Shown: in pieces, positions 38,668 through 45,808 of the stretch
How the letters are laid out: every line of letters starts with the position of its first letter
Numbering within the stretch: position 1 is the stretch's first letter
From: Paenibacillus endophyticus
GTDB lineage: Bacteria > Bacillota > Bacilli > Paenibacillales > Paenibacillaceae
Direction: 5' to 3'
DNA: 64,000 nt
Assembly: GCF_014192395.1 (NCBI RefSeq)
Contig: NZ_JACHXW010000005.1
Location: 186,001-250,000, forward strand
Notes under the pieces: model-generated
The model's input: the letters and a program-made list of their open reading frames with translations, nothing else
The model's database searches: none
What the model was told of the DNA's origin: nothing
Program-made: the position numbers and the translations under genes

Positions 38668-39384
38668 TTAGAAAACTGTTGTGTTTGGAAAGCGGTATAG
38701 TTTGTGAATGATTTTTGGTTTAAGTATCGAATAATGGTTCATGTATCTATATACCTGACGATGGTCATACTTTGATCCATAATGTACTGACTTATAATAC
38801 TCTAGAATCATATTTGCAATAAAATCCGCTGCTTGTAATAATCTGTGATTTGGAGAACTATCGTAACTAATTTTGAAGTTGTTCCAGCTGTAATTTGTAT
38901 TCCATTCAGGTAAATTAATCCTTAATGAAAGGTACTCATGTAACCTTAAAGCAGACTCATCACTTCGCTGTGGAGAACCGTCAATTGTTACTATAGCCGT
39001 ATTAGATGTAGAATCTACGTAAGGATAAGCTAATCTTTTTATTACCTTACTAAGAAAATAGTTTTCGCTTTGTTCTTTACTTTTAGATTTAGCTTGACTA
39101 AACGTTTTTTGATTACTTGTAACCATTGTTTTGTCAATTACTACATAACATATCCTAAGTGAACCAAAGGTCATCAAGCAATTAAAAACCTCATCCATTT
39201 CTTCAGCAGTTGCATCTAAAGCTTTCTTCTCAGGATAATCTTTTGAATTCGGGAATTTGGAAAAAACCTCATCTAAAGACTCTCCCAGTTTTTTATATCC
39301 TGATTGTATAGAAAATCCTGCCCAAACATAAAGTTTCCCATCTGTACTGTCAATGTTACCTGAATCATCTAAATAAATGTACAA
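38668..39384 (-). CDS. DUF3800 domain protein
   Basis: A 238-residue protein whose family function is not established. The fold is RNase H-like: MYIYLDDSGN at the start supplies the first acidic pair (the family's D-E-S/D-x-G motif), a strand AIVTIDGSPQ supplies another Asp, and HRLLQAADFIANMILEYYKS near residue 185 is the typical C-terminal D motif. The start is TTG at 39384 with GGCGGTG upstream. It is AT-rich compared with the flanking core genes. It sits alone between two 53-bp direct repeats, next to an integrase remnant, suggesting horizontal origin. Family members often lie on mobile elements; a nuclease role is only an inference. Confidence 0.8.
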   Translation of the reverse strand: MYIYLDDSGNIDSTDGKLYVWAGFSIQSGYKKLGESLDEVFSKFPNSKDYPEKKALDATAEEMDEVFNCLMTFGSLRICYVVIDKTMVTSNQKTFSQAKSKSKEQSENYFLSKVIKRLAYPYVDSTSNTAIVTIDGSPQRSDESALRLHEYLSLRINLPEWNTNYSWNNFKISYDSSPNHRLLQAADFIANMILEYYKSVHYGSKYDHRQVYRYMNHYSILKPKIIHKLYRFPNTTVF

Positions 39385-39740
39385 AAAAACACCGCCTACT
39401 TAAGGGATAATTTTTACATTATCCCATAGAAGTAGATGATATTCTAGTATGTATTTAAAAACCATTTCTATAAGAATTAGCAGATCACTGACTTCTACTC
39501 TGCTTAACGAATTAAAACAATACAAATATAAAAACGAATTCCAACAGTCTATGAACTAATACATTATTTCTGACCCATATTTTGAACCTGAATACAAGAA
39601 TAATTCAAAAATTTAATAATTATCAGTCCACCAATTGTCCACCAAAACCACTTAAAAGGGCTTATTTTGTCTTTAATATACGGTAGATTGAGATCAATAA
39701 ACCTAGATTTAACTCGACATTCAGACATACGCCACAATAA
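39385..39740. other. AT-rich gap upstream of the DUF3800 gene
   Basis: About 356 bases, strongly AT-rich. It probably carries the DUF3800 promoter. A minus-strand frame here encodes a possible single membrane segment (WFWWTIGGLIIIKFL), but it starts in the repeat and has no ribosome site, so I do not call it. Confidence 0.4.
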
Positions 39741-39793
39741 CTTTCTCTCCTCCCATGAAAAGGGCGCTCCATAAGGGGCTCCCGATTTTTTGT
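39741..39793 (+). repeat. 53-bp direct repeat, right copy
   Basis: Second copy of the element at 37656-37708, same orientation, 2,085 bases away. Here the hairpin is less perfect (GGCTCCC in place of GGCGCCC). Confidence 0.85.
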
Positions 39794-39843
39794 TGGAAAA
39801 ACCCCTCACAATTTATACAGGAACAAAATAATTTACTTCTGTA

Positions 39844-40095
39844 TTATAAATCCGGCGATTGAACTTTCATTATATCGAGAAAGTGGACTTTCGTTATCTC
39901 TCCTTTATTCTCCACGTGCACTGATTTGGTTCTAGAATCCATATTCGTTATTTTACCGGTAACGGGTTGCTCCCAATTCCAAACAATGAGTTTTACTAAC
40001 AATCCCTCCTGTTGAGCTTCCACCAACCGCTCACCGAGCTCCTCCATCTCAAACTCATCTCTCGTTGGCCTCTTCGGCCCCTTTGCTTTTGCCAT
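39844..40095 (-). CDS. YolD-like protein
   Basis: YolD-like proteins are small partners encoded with Y-family polymerases (UvrX/YqjW) in Bacillales and are SOS-linked. The 83-residue sequence has KAKGPKRPTRDEFEMEELGE at the start, then W-x-x-PVTGKITNMD, VHVENKGEITKVHFLDIMKV, all family features. ATG at 40095 has GGAGGGT well placed; the longer frame is not needed. Upstream lie a small ORF and a broken SOS-type gene, but no polymerase gene is present, which is unusual. Confidence 0.8.
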   Translation of the reverse strand: MAKAKGPKRPTRDEFEMEELGERLVEAQQEGLLVKLIVWNWEQPVTGKITNMDSRTKSVHVENKGEITKVHFLDIMKVQSPDL

Positions 40096-40184
40096 GTCTG
40101 TACCCTCCAACTTTTTGTTAGATTTGATTGTTGCCACTACCTATTCCGACAACATCATACGGCTGATTGATCACCATTTATTAC

Positions 40185-40283
40185 TCATGGATCTAGCCGG
40201 TTTACCTTCTTCATAAATTCCACCCATGCTACAGAAACGGCTTGATAAACATCAGAACTTTTTAGAGAAGTGTCGTCAAGCAT
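40185..40283 (-). CDS. Small hypothetical protein (32 aa)
   Basis: An ORF of 33 codons reading MLDDTSLKSSDVYQAVSV and on to KKVNRLDP. It starts exactly where the winged-helix gene starts in the related locus at 43903: the ATG overlaps the preceding gene's stop as ATGCTTGA in both. Only the first four residues match (MLDD), so this may be a replaced or decayed partner gene rather than a working one. Confidence 0.35.
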   Translation of the reverse strand: MLDDTSLKSSDVYQAVSVAWVEFMKKVNRLDP

Positions 40284-40474
40284 GTTGCTGTATCAACATC
40301 ACGTCTACATTATTTGCTATATTAAATATACGAGTAACAATAACTAATAGCTGTAAAGTATGTTCTAACTCGACTATCACGGACAGCTCTGACGTATATA
40401 GTGTGGATTGATATGTTGAGATTGCGGTCGTTATAAATAATCTGCACTGTCCGCCCTATATTCTTTTCGATCAC
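40276..40474 (-). pseudogene. Frameshifted small WYL-like gene (copy 1 of 3)
   Basis: From the GTG at 40474 the frame reads VIEKNIGRTVQIIYNDRNLNIS, matching MIEQCIGQTVQIIYNDRKRNIS of the intact gene at 43896-44090. After TYFTAISYCY the frame shifts by one base, and the rest (RIFNIANNVDVMLIQQHA then stop at 40276) matches the intact C-terminus FNTDSIIDVELVKQHA. Without the shift the frame ends at 40322. It has the same LexA-type promoter layout as the other copies. Confidence 0.75.
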
Positions 40475-40484
40475 GCCCCCGCGC

Positions 40485-40520
40485 GAGTGTATGTTCTCAT
40501 TTTAAAACAAACATACGTTC
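40485..40520 (-). promoter_or_regulatory. Paired LexA-type boxes around a -10 (copy 1)
   Basis: On the minus strand GAACGTATGTTT (40520-40509) and GAACATACACTC (40496-40485) flank TTAAAAT as a likely -10. The Bacillus LexA consensus is GAAC-N4-GTTC; here each site has one or more changes in the right half, as expected for a decaying locus. Confidence 0.55.
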
Positions 40521-40531
40521 TGATACAAGGT

Positions 40532-40571
40532 AAAAATAAAACCCCAGCATTACTTACTGGAGTTATTTTTT
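40532..40571. terminator. Bidirectional terminator
   Basis: AACCCCAG and CTGGAGTT pair with one mismatch across CATTACTTA. T-runs follow on both strands (ATTTTTT on plus, TTATTTTT on minus). It would end the XRE-like fragment on the minus strand. Confidence 0.65.
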
Positions 40572-40576
40572 CGTAT

Positions 40577-40734
40577 TCAATTAACTCAGATATGTCCTCA
40601 ATGCCCAATACGCTCATAATACTATCCAAATTTGCTGCGCTCCACCTCTTGCTTCGGTTCTCCATCATAACGTAAATGCTATTCTATCGTTTTCCCGCAG
40701 CTTCACTGAGTTGTGAAGAGTCGTTACATGTCAT
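40577..40734 (-). pseudogene. Fragment of an XRE-type helix-turn-helix regulator
   Basis: The frame reads MTCNDSSQLSEAAGKR, a stop, then IYVMMENRSKRWSAANLDS and IMSVLGIEDISELIEYEK. The order (SQLSEAAG, then MMENRSKRWSAANLD, then a LGI-x-D-ISELIE end) is that of an XRE HTH domain. It has an internal stop, is truncated at the N-terminus, and probably lost its own stop by a single-base insertion just before the terminator. Confidence 0.45.
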
Positions 40735-40795
40735 GTCGGCAGCATCGTCTTGGCCGTTATTAAATTATAGTCTAGCTGAACAAGCTCCTATTATC

Positions 40796-41830
40796 TCAAT
40801 GCAACTGTGGTTTCATACTAACAACGACCTTTCCTATCACGCGACCTTCTCCGAAGTACTCAAGTGCCTGGGCCGCGTCCCTTAAAGAATAGCGCCGATC
40901 AATGACAGGCATGACATGACCCGCTTCAATTAAAGACTTCCAGACCAACTGATCATTATGGTTCGGCTTATGTAGCAGCATTCCAACTTTTTTCTTTTCA
41001 AGCCAAGCGGTCAGCGGCGCCGCCAATAGTACCTGAAAGACACGATGAATAGGACCGCCAACCATGACATATGTGCCTCCTGTTTTAAGTGCGCGCTTGA
41101 TCGCAAAAACAGAACGGTTTCCGACAACATCGAGGATCAGATCGTATCGACTACTACCTGCGGTGAAGTCTTCCATTGTATAATCAAGGACATGATCTGC
41201 CCCCACGGAACGCAGCGCTTCCAATTTCTCGCCTCTATCCACACCAGTCACTTCTGCCCCAAGCAACTTGGCATATTGAATTCCAAATGTACCTACACCG
41301 CCGCCCGCCCCATTGATCAGAACCTGATAGCCCTTCAAAAGCTTTCCTTTAACACGTAATCCTTGTAAGGCAAGAACCCCCGCTCGTGGAATGGCTGCCG
41401 CTTGCTCGAAACTCAAACCTTCAGGTTTCTGCGTCAGTGCTTCTTCGTTAGCACATACATATTCCGCGAACCCTCCCCATCCGCAACCGGAAATGTCTCC
41501 GAAAACTTCATCTCCCTGTCGAAAACGTTTGACGGCGGCTCCCACAGCGACTACCCGCCCTGCAATGTCCGCACCTAGGATGCGGTAACGGGGCTTTCGC
41601 AGCCCGCCAAGACGGTTTATATACGGTTTTCCGAGCAAGAGATCCCAGTCCCAGGAATTTACAGATGCTGCATGGACTGCGATTAGCACTTCATGGTCCA
41701 TAGGCTTTGGAATGTCCACCTCTTCAATGCGTAGAACATCAGGCGTTCCATATCTCTCGTAGACCAGTGCTTTCATTGTACCTGCTCCTAGGCTCACTTG
41801 ATGGTCCTTATTCATTGTTTCGTTCTTCAT
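40796..41830 (-). CDS. MDR-family NAD(P)-dependent alcohol dehydrogenase / quinone oxidoreductase
   Basis: A medium-chain dehydrogenase of 344 residues. The GroES-like N-terminal domain (TPDVLRIEEVDIPKP, ASVNSWDWDLLLGKPY) is followed by the Rossmann domain with GAGGGVGTFGIQYAKLLGA near residue 173. The catalytic and structural zinc Cys residues of classical alcohol dehydrogenases are absent, so a zinc-free quinone-reductase type is more likely. GGAGG precedes the ATG at 41830. Substrate unknown. It stands alone inside the accessory region. Confidence 0.88.
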   Translation of the reverse strand: MKNETMNKDHQVSLGAGTMKALVYERYGTPDVLRIEEVDIPKPMDHEVLIAVHAASVNSWDWDLLLGKPYINRLGGLRKPRYRILGADIAGRVVAVGAAVKRFRQGDEVFGDISGCGWGGFAEYVCANEEALTQKPEGLSFEQAAAIPRAGVLALQGLRVKGKLLKGYQVLINGAGGGVGTFGIQYAKLLGAEVTGVDRGEKLEALRSVGADHVLDYTMEDFTAGSSRYDLILDVVGNRSVFAIKRALKTGGTYVMVGGPIHRVFQVLLAAPLTAWLEKKKVGMLLHKPNHNDQLVWKSLIEAGHVMPVIDRRYSLRDAAQALEYFGEGRVIGKVVVSMKPQLH

Positions 41831-41968
41831 TGTCGATCCTCCATCCTGTTAAGACTAAATGTTGATTGGATCCGAATAACACAATTATATACGCCCACCC
41901 AAAAAATGTAATGTAACCACTCAATACGCCAAGCAAAGATTCTTGGTTTCACCCAACTATTCTGCCCG

Positions 41969-42040
41969 TATCGAGTAAGAGGAGGCGGCACCACCGTCTT
42001 CTCACACCACCGTACATTCAGGTCTGCATACAGCGGTTCT
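41969..42040 (-). mobile_element. 3' tail remnant of a group II intron
   Basis: On the minus strand GAACCGCTGTATGCAGACC is followed by TGAATGTACGGTGGTGTGAG and then AAGACGG and CCTCCTCTTACTCGAT. The pattern (ACCGCTGTA pairing with TACGGTGGT, then GTGAGA-GACGG, then CCTCC-T-ACTCGAT) is what I recall from the region downstream of the LtrA reverse transcriptase in many Firmicutes group II introns. No reverse transcriptase frame is present, so only the tail remains. Confidence 0.5.
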
Positions 42041-42398
42041 TAGAGGTTTGCAAAGTTCCACATAACGAGAGCAAACTTTTCAGCCATTTCTCTCAGAAGT
42101 TGCCAAGTGATTTATTTATGATACGGGACTTAATACGAAATGTAATGTATAAAAAAAATTTAACAACAAAATAAGCTTCATTAAAAATACTTACGATTGG
42201 GGAATGAATATGAAAAGAATCATCTTCGTGATCGCGCATAATGTTTAAATTGTAATCCCTATACATTAGGGGATTTTATTAAATTAGGTAGACTTTCACT
42301 ATAAGGCCTCTAACTGTAAAACATTTGAAGTACATTATTTCCATGTTCATGGACATATTAAACAAGTCTAAATTGAACCAAAAAAGGAGCATACTCAA
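42041..42398. other. Intergenic region upstream of the DUF3231 gene
   Basis: AT-rich, no clear gene. A 14-codon frame (MNMKRIIFVIAHNV) at about 42207-42248 has GGGGAATG upstream and is followed by a weak hairpin with a T-run (AATCCC/GGGGATT, 42254-42279). This could be a leader peptide with a terminator, or chance. The DUF3231 promoter must lie in the last 100 bases. Confidence 0.3.
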
Positions 42399-42917
42399 TT
42401 GGGAATTTTAAGCGGAAATCCAAAAGATGAACCCATGCATTATGGAGAAATCTTCAGCGTATGGCAAGCATCCACAATGGCTAAAGGTTCTGTATCGTGC
42501 TATCAAGCATACTTAAACCACTCCGGTGACAAAGATCTAAAAAAAGTTATCGATTCCCTTATTGATCAAGCAAAACTTGAAATTAAAGAATTAGATACCA
42601 TACTAATTGATAACGGGATCGCTACCACACCAGTAATGCCTGAAAGGTCCCCTGTTAAACTTGAAGATATCCCTGTTGGTGCACGATTTACTGATCCTGA
42701 AATTGCGGCTAAGATTGCTGCTGATACTTCATTGGGATTAGTTGCTTGTAGTCAAGTTATAGGACAATCAATTAGAGAAGATATTGGTGCTCTATTTGCT
42801 AAATACCACATTACAAAAACAGCAATAGGACTTAAAATACTGGAGATGAACAAAGAAAAAGGTTGGCTCATTCCACCCCCATTGCAAATTAAAAGACCTG
42901 AGACAGTTAACGCTTAA
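42399..42917 (+). CDS. DUF3231 family protein
   Basis: A 172-residue protein with helical, ferritin-like architecture; function unknown. Family features seen are MHYGEIFSVWQASTMAKGSVSCYQ, the helix pair LKKVIDSLIDQAKLEIKELD and the closing KEKGWLIPPP. It is half of the common double-length DUF3231 proteins. TTG start at 42399 with AAGGAG upstream. Its codon use is AT-rich, unlike the core genes. Confidence 0.82.
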   Translation: MGILSGNPKDEPMHYGEIFSVWQASTMAKGSVSCYQAYLNHSGDKDLKKVIDSLIDQAKLEIKELDTILIDNGIATTPVMPERSPVKLEDIPVGARFTDPEIAAKIAADTSLGLVACSQVIGQSIREDIGALFAKYHITKTAIGLKILEMNKEKGWLIPPPLQIKRPETVNA

Positions 42918-42925
42918 ATATACAA

Positions 42926-42960
42926 AAAGCCCTCGATCATCTAAGGTCGAGGGCTTTGTT
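42926..42960 (+). terminator. Terminator of the DUF3231 gene
   Basis: AAAGCCCTCGA pairs with TCGAGGGCTTT, followed by GTTT, 9 bases after the stop. Confidence 0.85.
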
Positions 42961-43390
42961 TATGGTTGAAGCTGTCCGCTGCGATCCGGAAAGAATGCGG
43001 AAAGCTGATGAAGTCCCCACTTCTGTACACGATCAGTCCATTTACGTGTAACATCCATTGTGATATAGATTGGTTTGAGGTCAGCCGTGGCAGCAGCACG
43101 GCTTGCTGCGGGAACAATATGAGTCGGATACGCTGCGCGGCAACTTAGGACTCCCCATTCCGGCTAACCGATACAAGCGGTTCAAACTCACGTTCACGAT
43201 CACGAGGAATGGCCACTTCCTTCCTGCTCGCTATACACCATTTTGGAATCGCAAGCTTTGTACACGACCTTTCATTTTGTTTCAAAAGCCTTGCTACATA
43301 CCTATTTTCTTCGAACTATCAAATACACCCATTCAAATCTAGTAATCTATGAATATACTGGATTAACTTGAAGAAGAGGAGATGATTGAT
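42961..43390. other. Intergenic region with decayed coding fragments
   Basis: No intact gene. On the minus strand around 43160-43200 a short frame reads PRDREREFEPLVSVSRN, close to the conserved block of IS256-type transposases, but the flanking sequence does not continue the match. A plus-strand frame through 43103-43342 has no supporting features. Confidence 0.35.
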
Positions 43391-43501
43391 ATGGGACTCT
43401 ATTATGCAAAAAAGCAAAATGTCAAAGTTGTTTTTGTAAAACCTGGTCAAAAAGTTCTTATTATCGGTAAAAAACATTGGACAAAGAAACCTCACTGCTA
43501 G
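43391..43501 (+). CDS. Small basic peptide (36 aa)
   Basis: MGLYYAKKQNVKVVFVKPG continues QKVLIIGKKHW and TKKPHC. GAGGAG lies nine bases before the ATG at 43391. The peptide is strongly basic (10 Lys, one His pair region) with a short hydrophobic strand pattern, ending in Cys. A weak hairpin (GAGTGCTTG/CAAGCGCTC, 43508-43532) follows. I do not recognise the family. The good ribosome site and compact layout make it a likely gene. Confidence 0.55.
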   Translation: MGLYYAKKQNVKVVFVKPGQKVLIIGKKHWTKKPHC

Positions 43502-43678
43502 GCTTATTGAGTGCTTGTTAATACAAGCGCTCTTACATACTCTCATATTCACTAATCTTTTCATCGTTAAATGAATAGTCTGCGTTAGAGAAATCTGCAG
43601 CGCATTGCAGCTTGTAGAGTTTTCCCAACAGCCAATCGATTGCATCTCACACATCAACCATTGGCTATTCTAAGAGTC

Positions 43679-43903
43679 TCATCGCAGCTTCAATCCCTCC
43701 CGGCTATAAAGCACCTTAAACAAATTCGCCTTCCGATCCCAGAAGACAAAGCCCTCTTTGACCAGCTCATTTATGGCGGCCTTCACCTGCTGCTCCGTTC
43801 GCTGCGCCCGCTGGCTGATGTAGCCGACATCGATGAAGGAAGGATCGTCCCGATAAACATTCCAAAGCACGGTTAAAACTTTACGTGTCACATCGTCAAG
43901 CAT
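43679..43903 (-). CDS. Small winged-helix protein
   Basis: A 74-residue protein: MLDDVTRKVLTVLWNVYRD, then DVGYISQRAQRTEQQVKAAINELVKEGFVFWDR, a winged HTH in which the second helix-turn-helix would read DNA, followed by a wing. It overlaps the preceding small gene by 8 bases, so the two are translated together, under paired LexA-type boxes. Function unknown; a regulator or a DNA-end-binding accessory of the SOS response are both possible. Confidence 0.65.
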   Translation of the reverse strand: MLDDVTRKVLTVLWNVYRDDPSFIDVGYISQRAQRTEQQVKAAINELVKEGFVFWDRKANLFKVLYSREGLKLR

Positions 43904-44090
43904 GCTGTTTTACCAACTCCACATCAATAATACTATCCGTGTTAAATACGCGCGGTCCGTTTGCGGATGTGCAGAACGCCCTCACCTTGCCGTTTCGGAC
44001 CGACAGCACCTGAATGATGCGTATGGATATGTTGCGTTTGCGGTCGTTATAAATAATTTGTACGGTCTGGCCGATACATTGTTCGATCAT
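43896..44090 (-). CDS. Small WYL-like protein (copy 2 of 3, intact)
   Basis: A 64-residue protein: MIEQCIGQTVQIIYNDRKRN, then ISIRIIQVLSVRNGKVRAFC and PRVFNTDSIIDVELV. The pattern (V-x-I-I-Y-x-D-R, I-S-x-R, V-R-x-G-x-V-R-A-F-C, P/Q-R-V-F, I-x-x-x-E-L-V) is shared with 63421-63630 and with the broken copy at 40276-40474. It looks like the minimal beta-barrel of a WYL domain, which in other proteins senses nucleic-acid or nucleotide ligands. ATG at 44090 is spaced six bases from GGAGTG. Confidence 0.65.
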   Translation of the reverse strand: MIEQCIGQTVQIIYNDRKRNISIRIIQVLSVRNGKVRAFCTSANGPRVFNTDSIIDVELVKQHA

Positions 44091-44107
44091 GGCCATCACT
44101 CCAATGC

Positions 44108-44143
44108 GAATGTTTGTTCTTATTATACACCAAACATACGTTC
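44108..44143 (-). promoter_or_regulatory. Paired LexA-type boxes around a -10 (copy 2)
   Basis: On the minus strand GAACGTATGTTT (44143-44132) and GAACAAACATTC (44119-44108) flank TATAAT at 44127-44122. Each is one base from GAAC-N4-GTTC. Centre-to-centre spacing is 24 bases, the same as at the other two loci. Confidence 0.65.
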
Positions 44144-44298
44144 TTGATTCAAGTGTTTTATTTATTTTTTTATCGATTCCTTCCATATGCTCGGACAAGC
44201 TCCCTAATTGGTTCGAATTAGAGAGAAATGAATGAATAAGGTGTACAATAGGAGTGAAACTAGTTTTCTGCCGTTAAAATTGATGATGAGGTGTTCCA

Positions 44299-44658
44299 GT
44301 GATTCCAGAAGGCATTGAATGTTCGATATTTTTTGAAACGATTAAACCAAATCCAAAAAGCAATTCATCTTTACTGATTAAAGGTTCGGTTAGCTCCGGA
44401 TTCAAGATTATCATGAGCTTGGAGTTTACCGGCGCAGAACTCATTGATAACAGCAATGCTGCGATACCCGATGAGATCATAGATCTTTTGAAAGAGGATT
44501 TAATTGATATTTTCGGATTCGGGCCATTTGATAAAAAAGCTTTAAAACAAGAAATGAAAGATCTGAACATGCTTTACTATGTACGGTACAACGGCAAAGC
44601 TTATCGTACGGATGAATGGAAAGACATGACACCGGAAGATTTCGAACGCGCACAGTAA
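44299..44658 (+). CDS. Hypothetical protein (119 aa)
   Basis: An acidic protein I do not recognise. It opens (V)IPEGIECSIFFETIK and contains EIIDLLKEDLIDIFGFGPFDKKALKQEMKD, a helical stretch, then YYVRYNGKAYRTDEWKDMTPEDFERAQ. The start is GTG at 44299 with GATGAGGTG upstream. No signal or membrane segment. AT-rich, like its accessory neighbours. Confidence 0.6.
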   Translation: MIPEGIECSIFFETIKPNPKSNSSLLIKGSVSSGFKIIMSLEFTGAELIDNSNAAIPDEIIDLLKEDLIDIFGFGPFDKKALKQEMKDLNMLYYVRYNGKAYRTDEWKDMTPEDFERAQ

Positions 44659-44839
44659 AAAGGCGTTGGATTGAATGAAAGCACGCCTGCTTCAGCATTT
44701 AGGATCGTTAAGCAATCTACTTCAAAAGCTCCTCTAGGCTCATGACACGGATTATACGCCGCAGTAACAAACACCCAATCATTGGCATCAATTCGTGCAT
44801 AACTTACAGAGTACTCAACACGAAGGAGGTGCAATGAAC

Positions 44840-44959
44840 ATGTCCGGTTATGTTGGCGGTGCTTTCAATAACACTGGTACTATCCTGGTCCTTTTCATTC
44901 TGCTTGTCATTATCGCTTGTAGTTGTGGTGTTTTCGGAGGATACGGCAAGGGCTACTAA
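44840..44959 (+). CDS. YjcZ-family sporulation peptide
   Basis: A 39-residue hydrophobic peptide with N-terminal Gly/Asn part (MSGYVGGAFNNTG), one membrane helix (TILVLFILLVIIACSCG) and the C-terminal GGYGKGY seen in YjcZ/SscA-like coat peptides of Bacillales. GAAGGAGG precedes it; the ATG at 44840 is better spaced than the ATG at 44834. Confidence 0.8.
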   Translation: MSGYVGGAFNNTGTILVLFILLVIIACSCGVFGGYGKGY

Positions 44960-45021
44960 TAGTCCCTGCACGATTTAGCATAATCCACTTACACTGCATG
45001 CCTCCCTTTCATCACGCACAG

Positions 45022-45050
45022 AAAAGATCCTGTCACAGGGATCTTTTTTT
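45022..45050 (+). terminator. Terminator after the YjcZ peptide
   Basis: AAAAGATCCTG pairs with CAGGGATCTTTT, followed by more T. It lies about 60 bases after the stop. Confidence 0.85.
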
Positions 45051-45141
45051 GTTTTGCCAGCCTTAATTCCGTTCCTATTCTTTCCGAAGCCCAGAGTACT
45101 GGTGTATGATGGAAACAAACAACTAGAAATGGAGACACATC

Positions 45142-45732
45142 ATGAAAGCCATCTTAGCCGCACTTCTTCTTTTATCATTCATACTCTCCGGCTGCGGGAA
45201 TCTTCTTACTGCTACTGCATCTGACACGTCAGTCTCCAGTGCCGACTATGACGAAACAATCCAACTGCCGACCGACCGCTACCCCGAGACGATGGCGCAT
45301 ATCGCAGCGGCAATCAAAGGTGGCGCTTCCGCTGTTTGCACCATTGACAGAGAAGGAGCCGAGGCTAACCGCGATGCTTCGCTGCAAGGCATTCCGACCA
45401 AAAAAGGCTTCGACAGGGATGAATGGCCGATGGCCATGTGCAAGGAAGGCGGCGCTGGTGCAGATATCGCCTATGTTTCACCAAAGGATAACCGCGGCGC
45501 GGGCTCATGGATTGGGAACCAATTAGCCGATTTAAAGGACGGAACACGCGTCCTATTCCTAACTAGCGAGACAACAGAGCAACAAGCCCAGCAGCCTGAC
45601 GAGAAGGAGACCGTCTTTTATGCCAATTGCGCTGCAGTCAAAGCGGCTGGCGCCGCGCCTCTGCATGAAGGAGAGCCTGGCTACAGCTATAAGCTTGATC
45701 GCGATAAGGACGGCGTAGCCTGCAGTTCATAG
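45142..45732 (+). CDS. NucA/NucB-type DNase lipoprotein with Excalibur domain
   Basis: A secreted, lipid-anchored deoxyribonuclease-like protein of 196 residues. The signal peptide ends in a lipobox (LSGCG, Cys at about 18). The NucB-type domain shows [30 protein letters not shown] and [16 protein letters not shown], with the D-E-W and N-R-x-x-G-S-W motifs of the family. The C-terminus is an Excalibur calcium-binding domain ([29 protein letters not shown]). A role in extracellular DNA degradation or uptake is inferred. Single gene with its own terminator. Confidence 0.87.
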   Translation: MKAILAALLLLSFILSGCGNLLTATASDTSVSSADYDETIQLPTDRYPETMAHIAAAIKGGASAVCTIDREGAEANRDASLQGIPTKKGFDRDEWPMAMCKEGGAGADIAYVSPKDNRGAGSWIGNQLADLKDGTRVLFLTSETTEQQAQQPDEKETVFYANCAAVKAAGAAPLHEGEPGYSYKLDRDKDGVACSS

Positions 45733-45744
45733 AATGGTTAAACT

Positions 45745-45787
45745 AAATACCCCTCGCATTCTCTCCCAAAGAGAACGAGGGGTATTT
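45745..45787. terminator. Bidirectional terminator between convergent genes
   Basis: AAATACCCCTCG pairs with CGAGGGGTATTT across an internal GTTCTC/GAGAAC-like part. It serves the nuclease gene and the MFS gene. Confidence 0.85.
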
Positions 45788-45808
45788 GAGCCCAATCTAT
45801 CCAACCAT

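Noticed and set aside
39564..39809. Minus-strand frame with a hydrophobic segment (WFWWTIGGLIIIKFL)
   Set aside because: Its first 20 codons are the 53-bp repeat, which produces the same frame at the other copy, so the frame is an artefact of the repeat; no suitable start follows.
43130..43210. IS256-like transposase block PRDREREFEP on the minus strand
   Set aside because: Only about ten residues match; the sequence before and after does not continue the transposase, and no terminal inverted repeats are seen.
44601..44834. Minus-strand frame of 77 codons
   Set aside because: It overlaps the 119-residue gene on the other strand, has no ribosome site and shows no recognisable domain.
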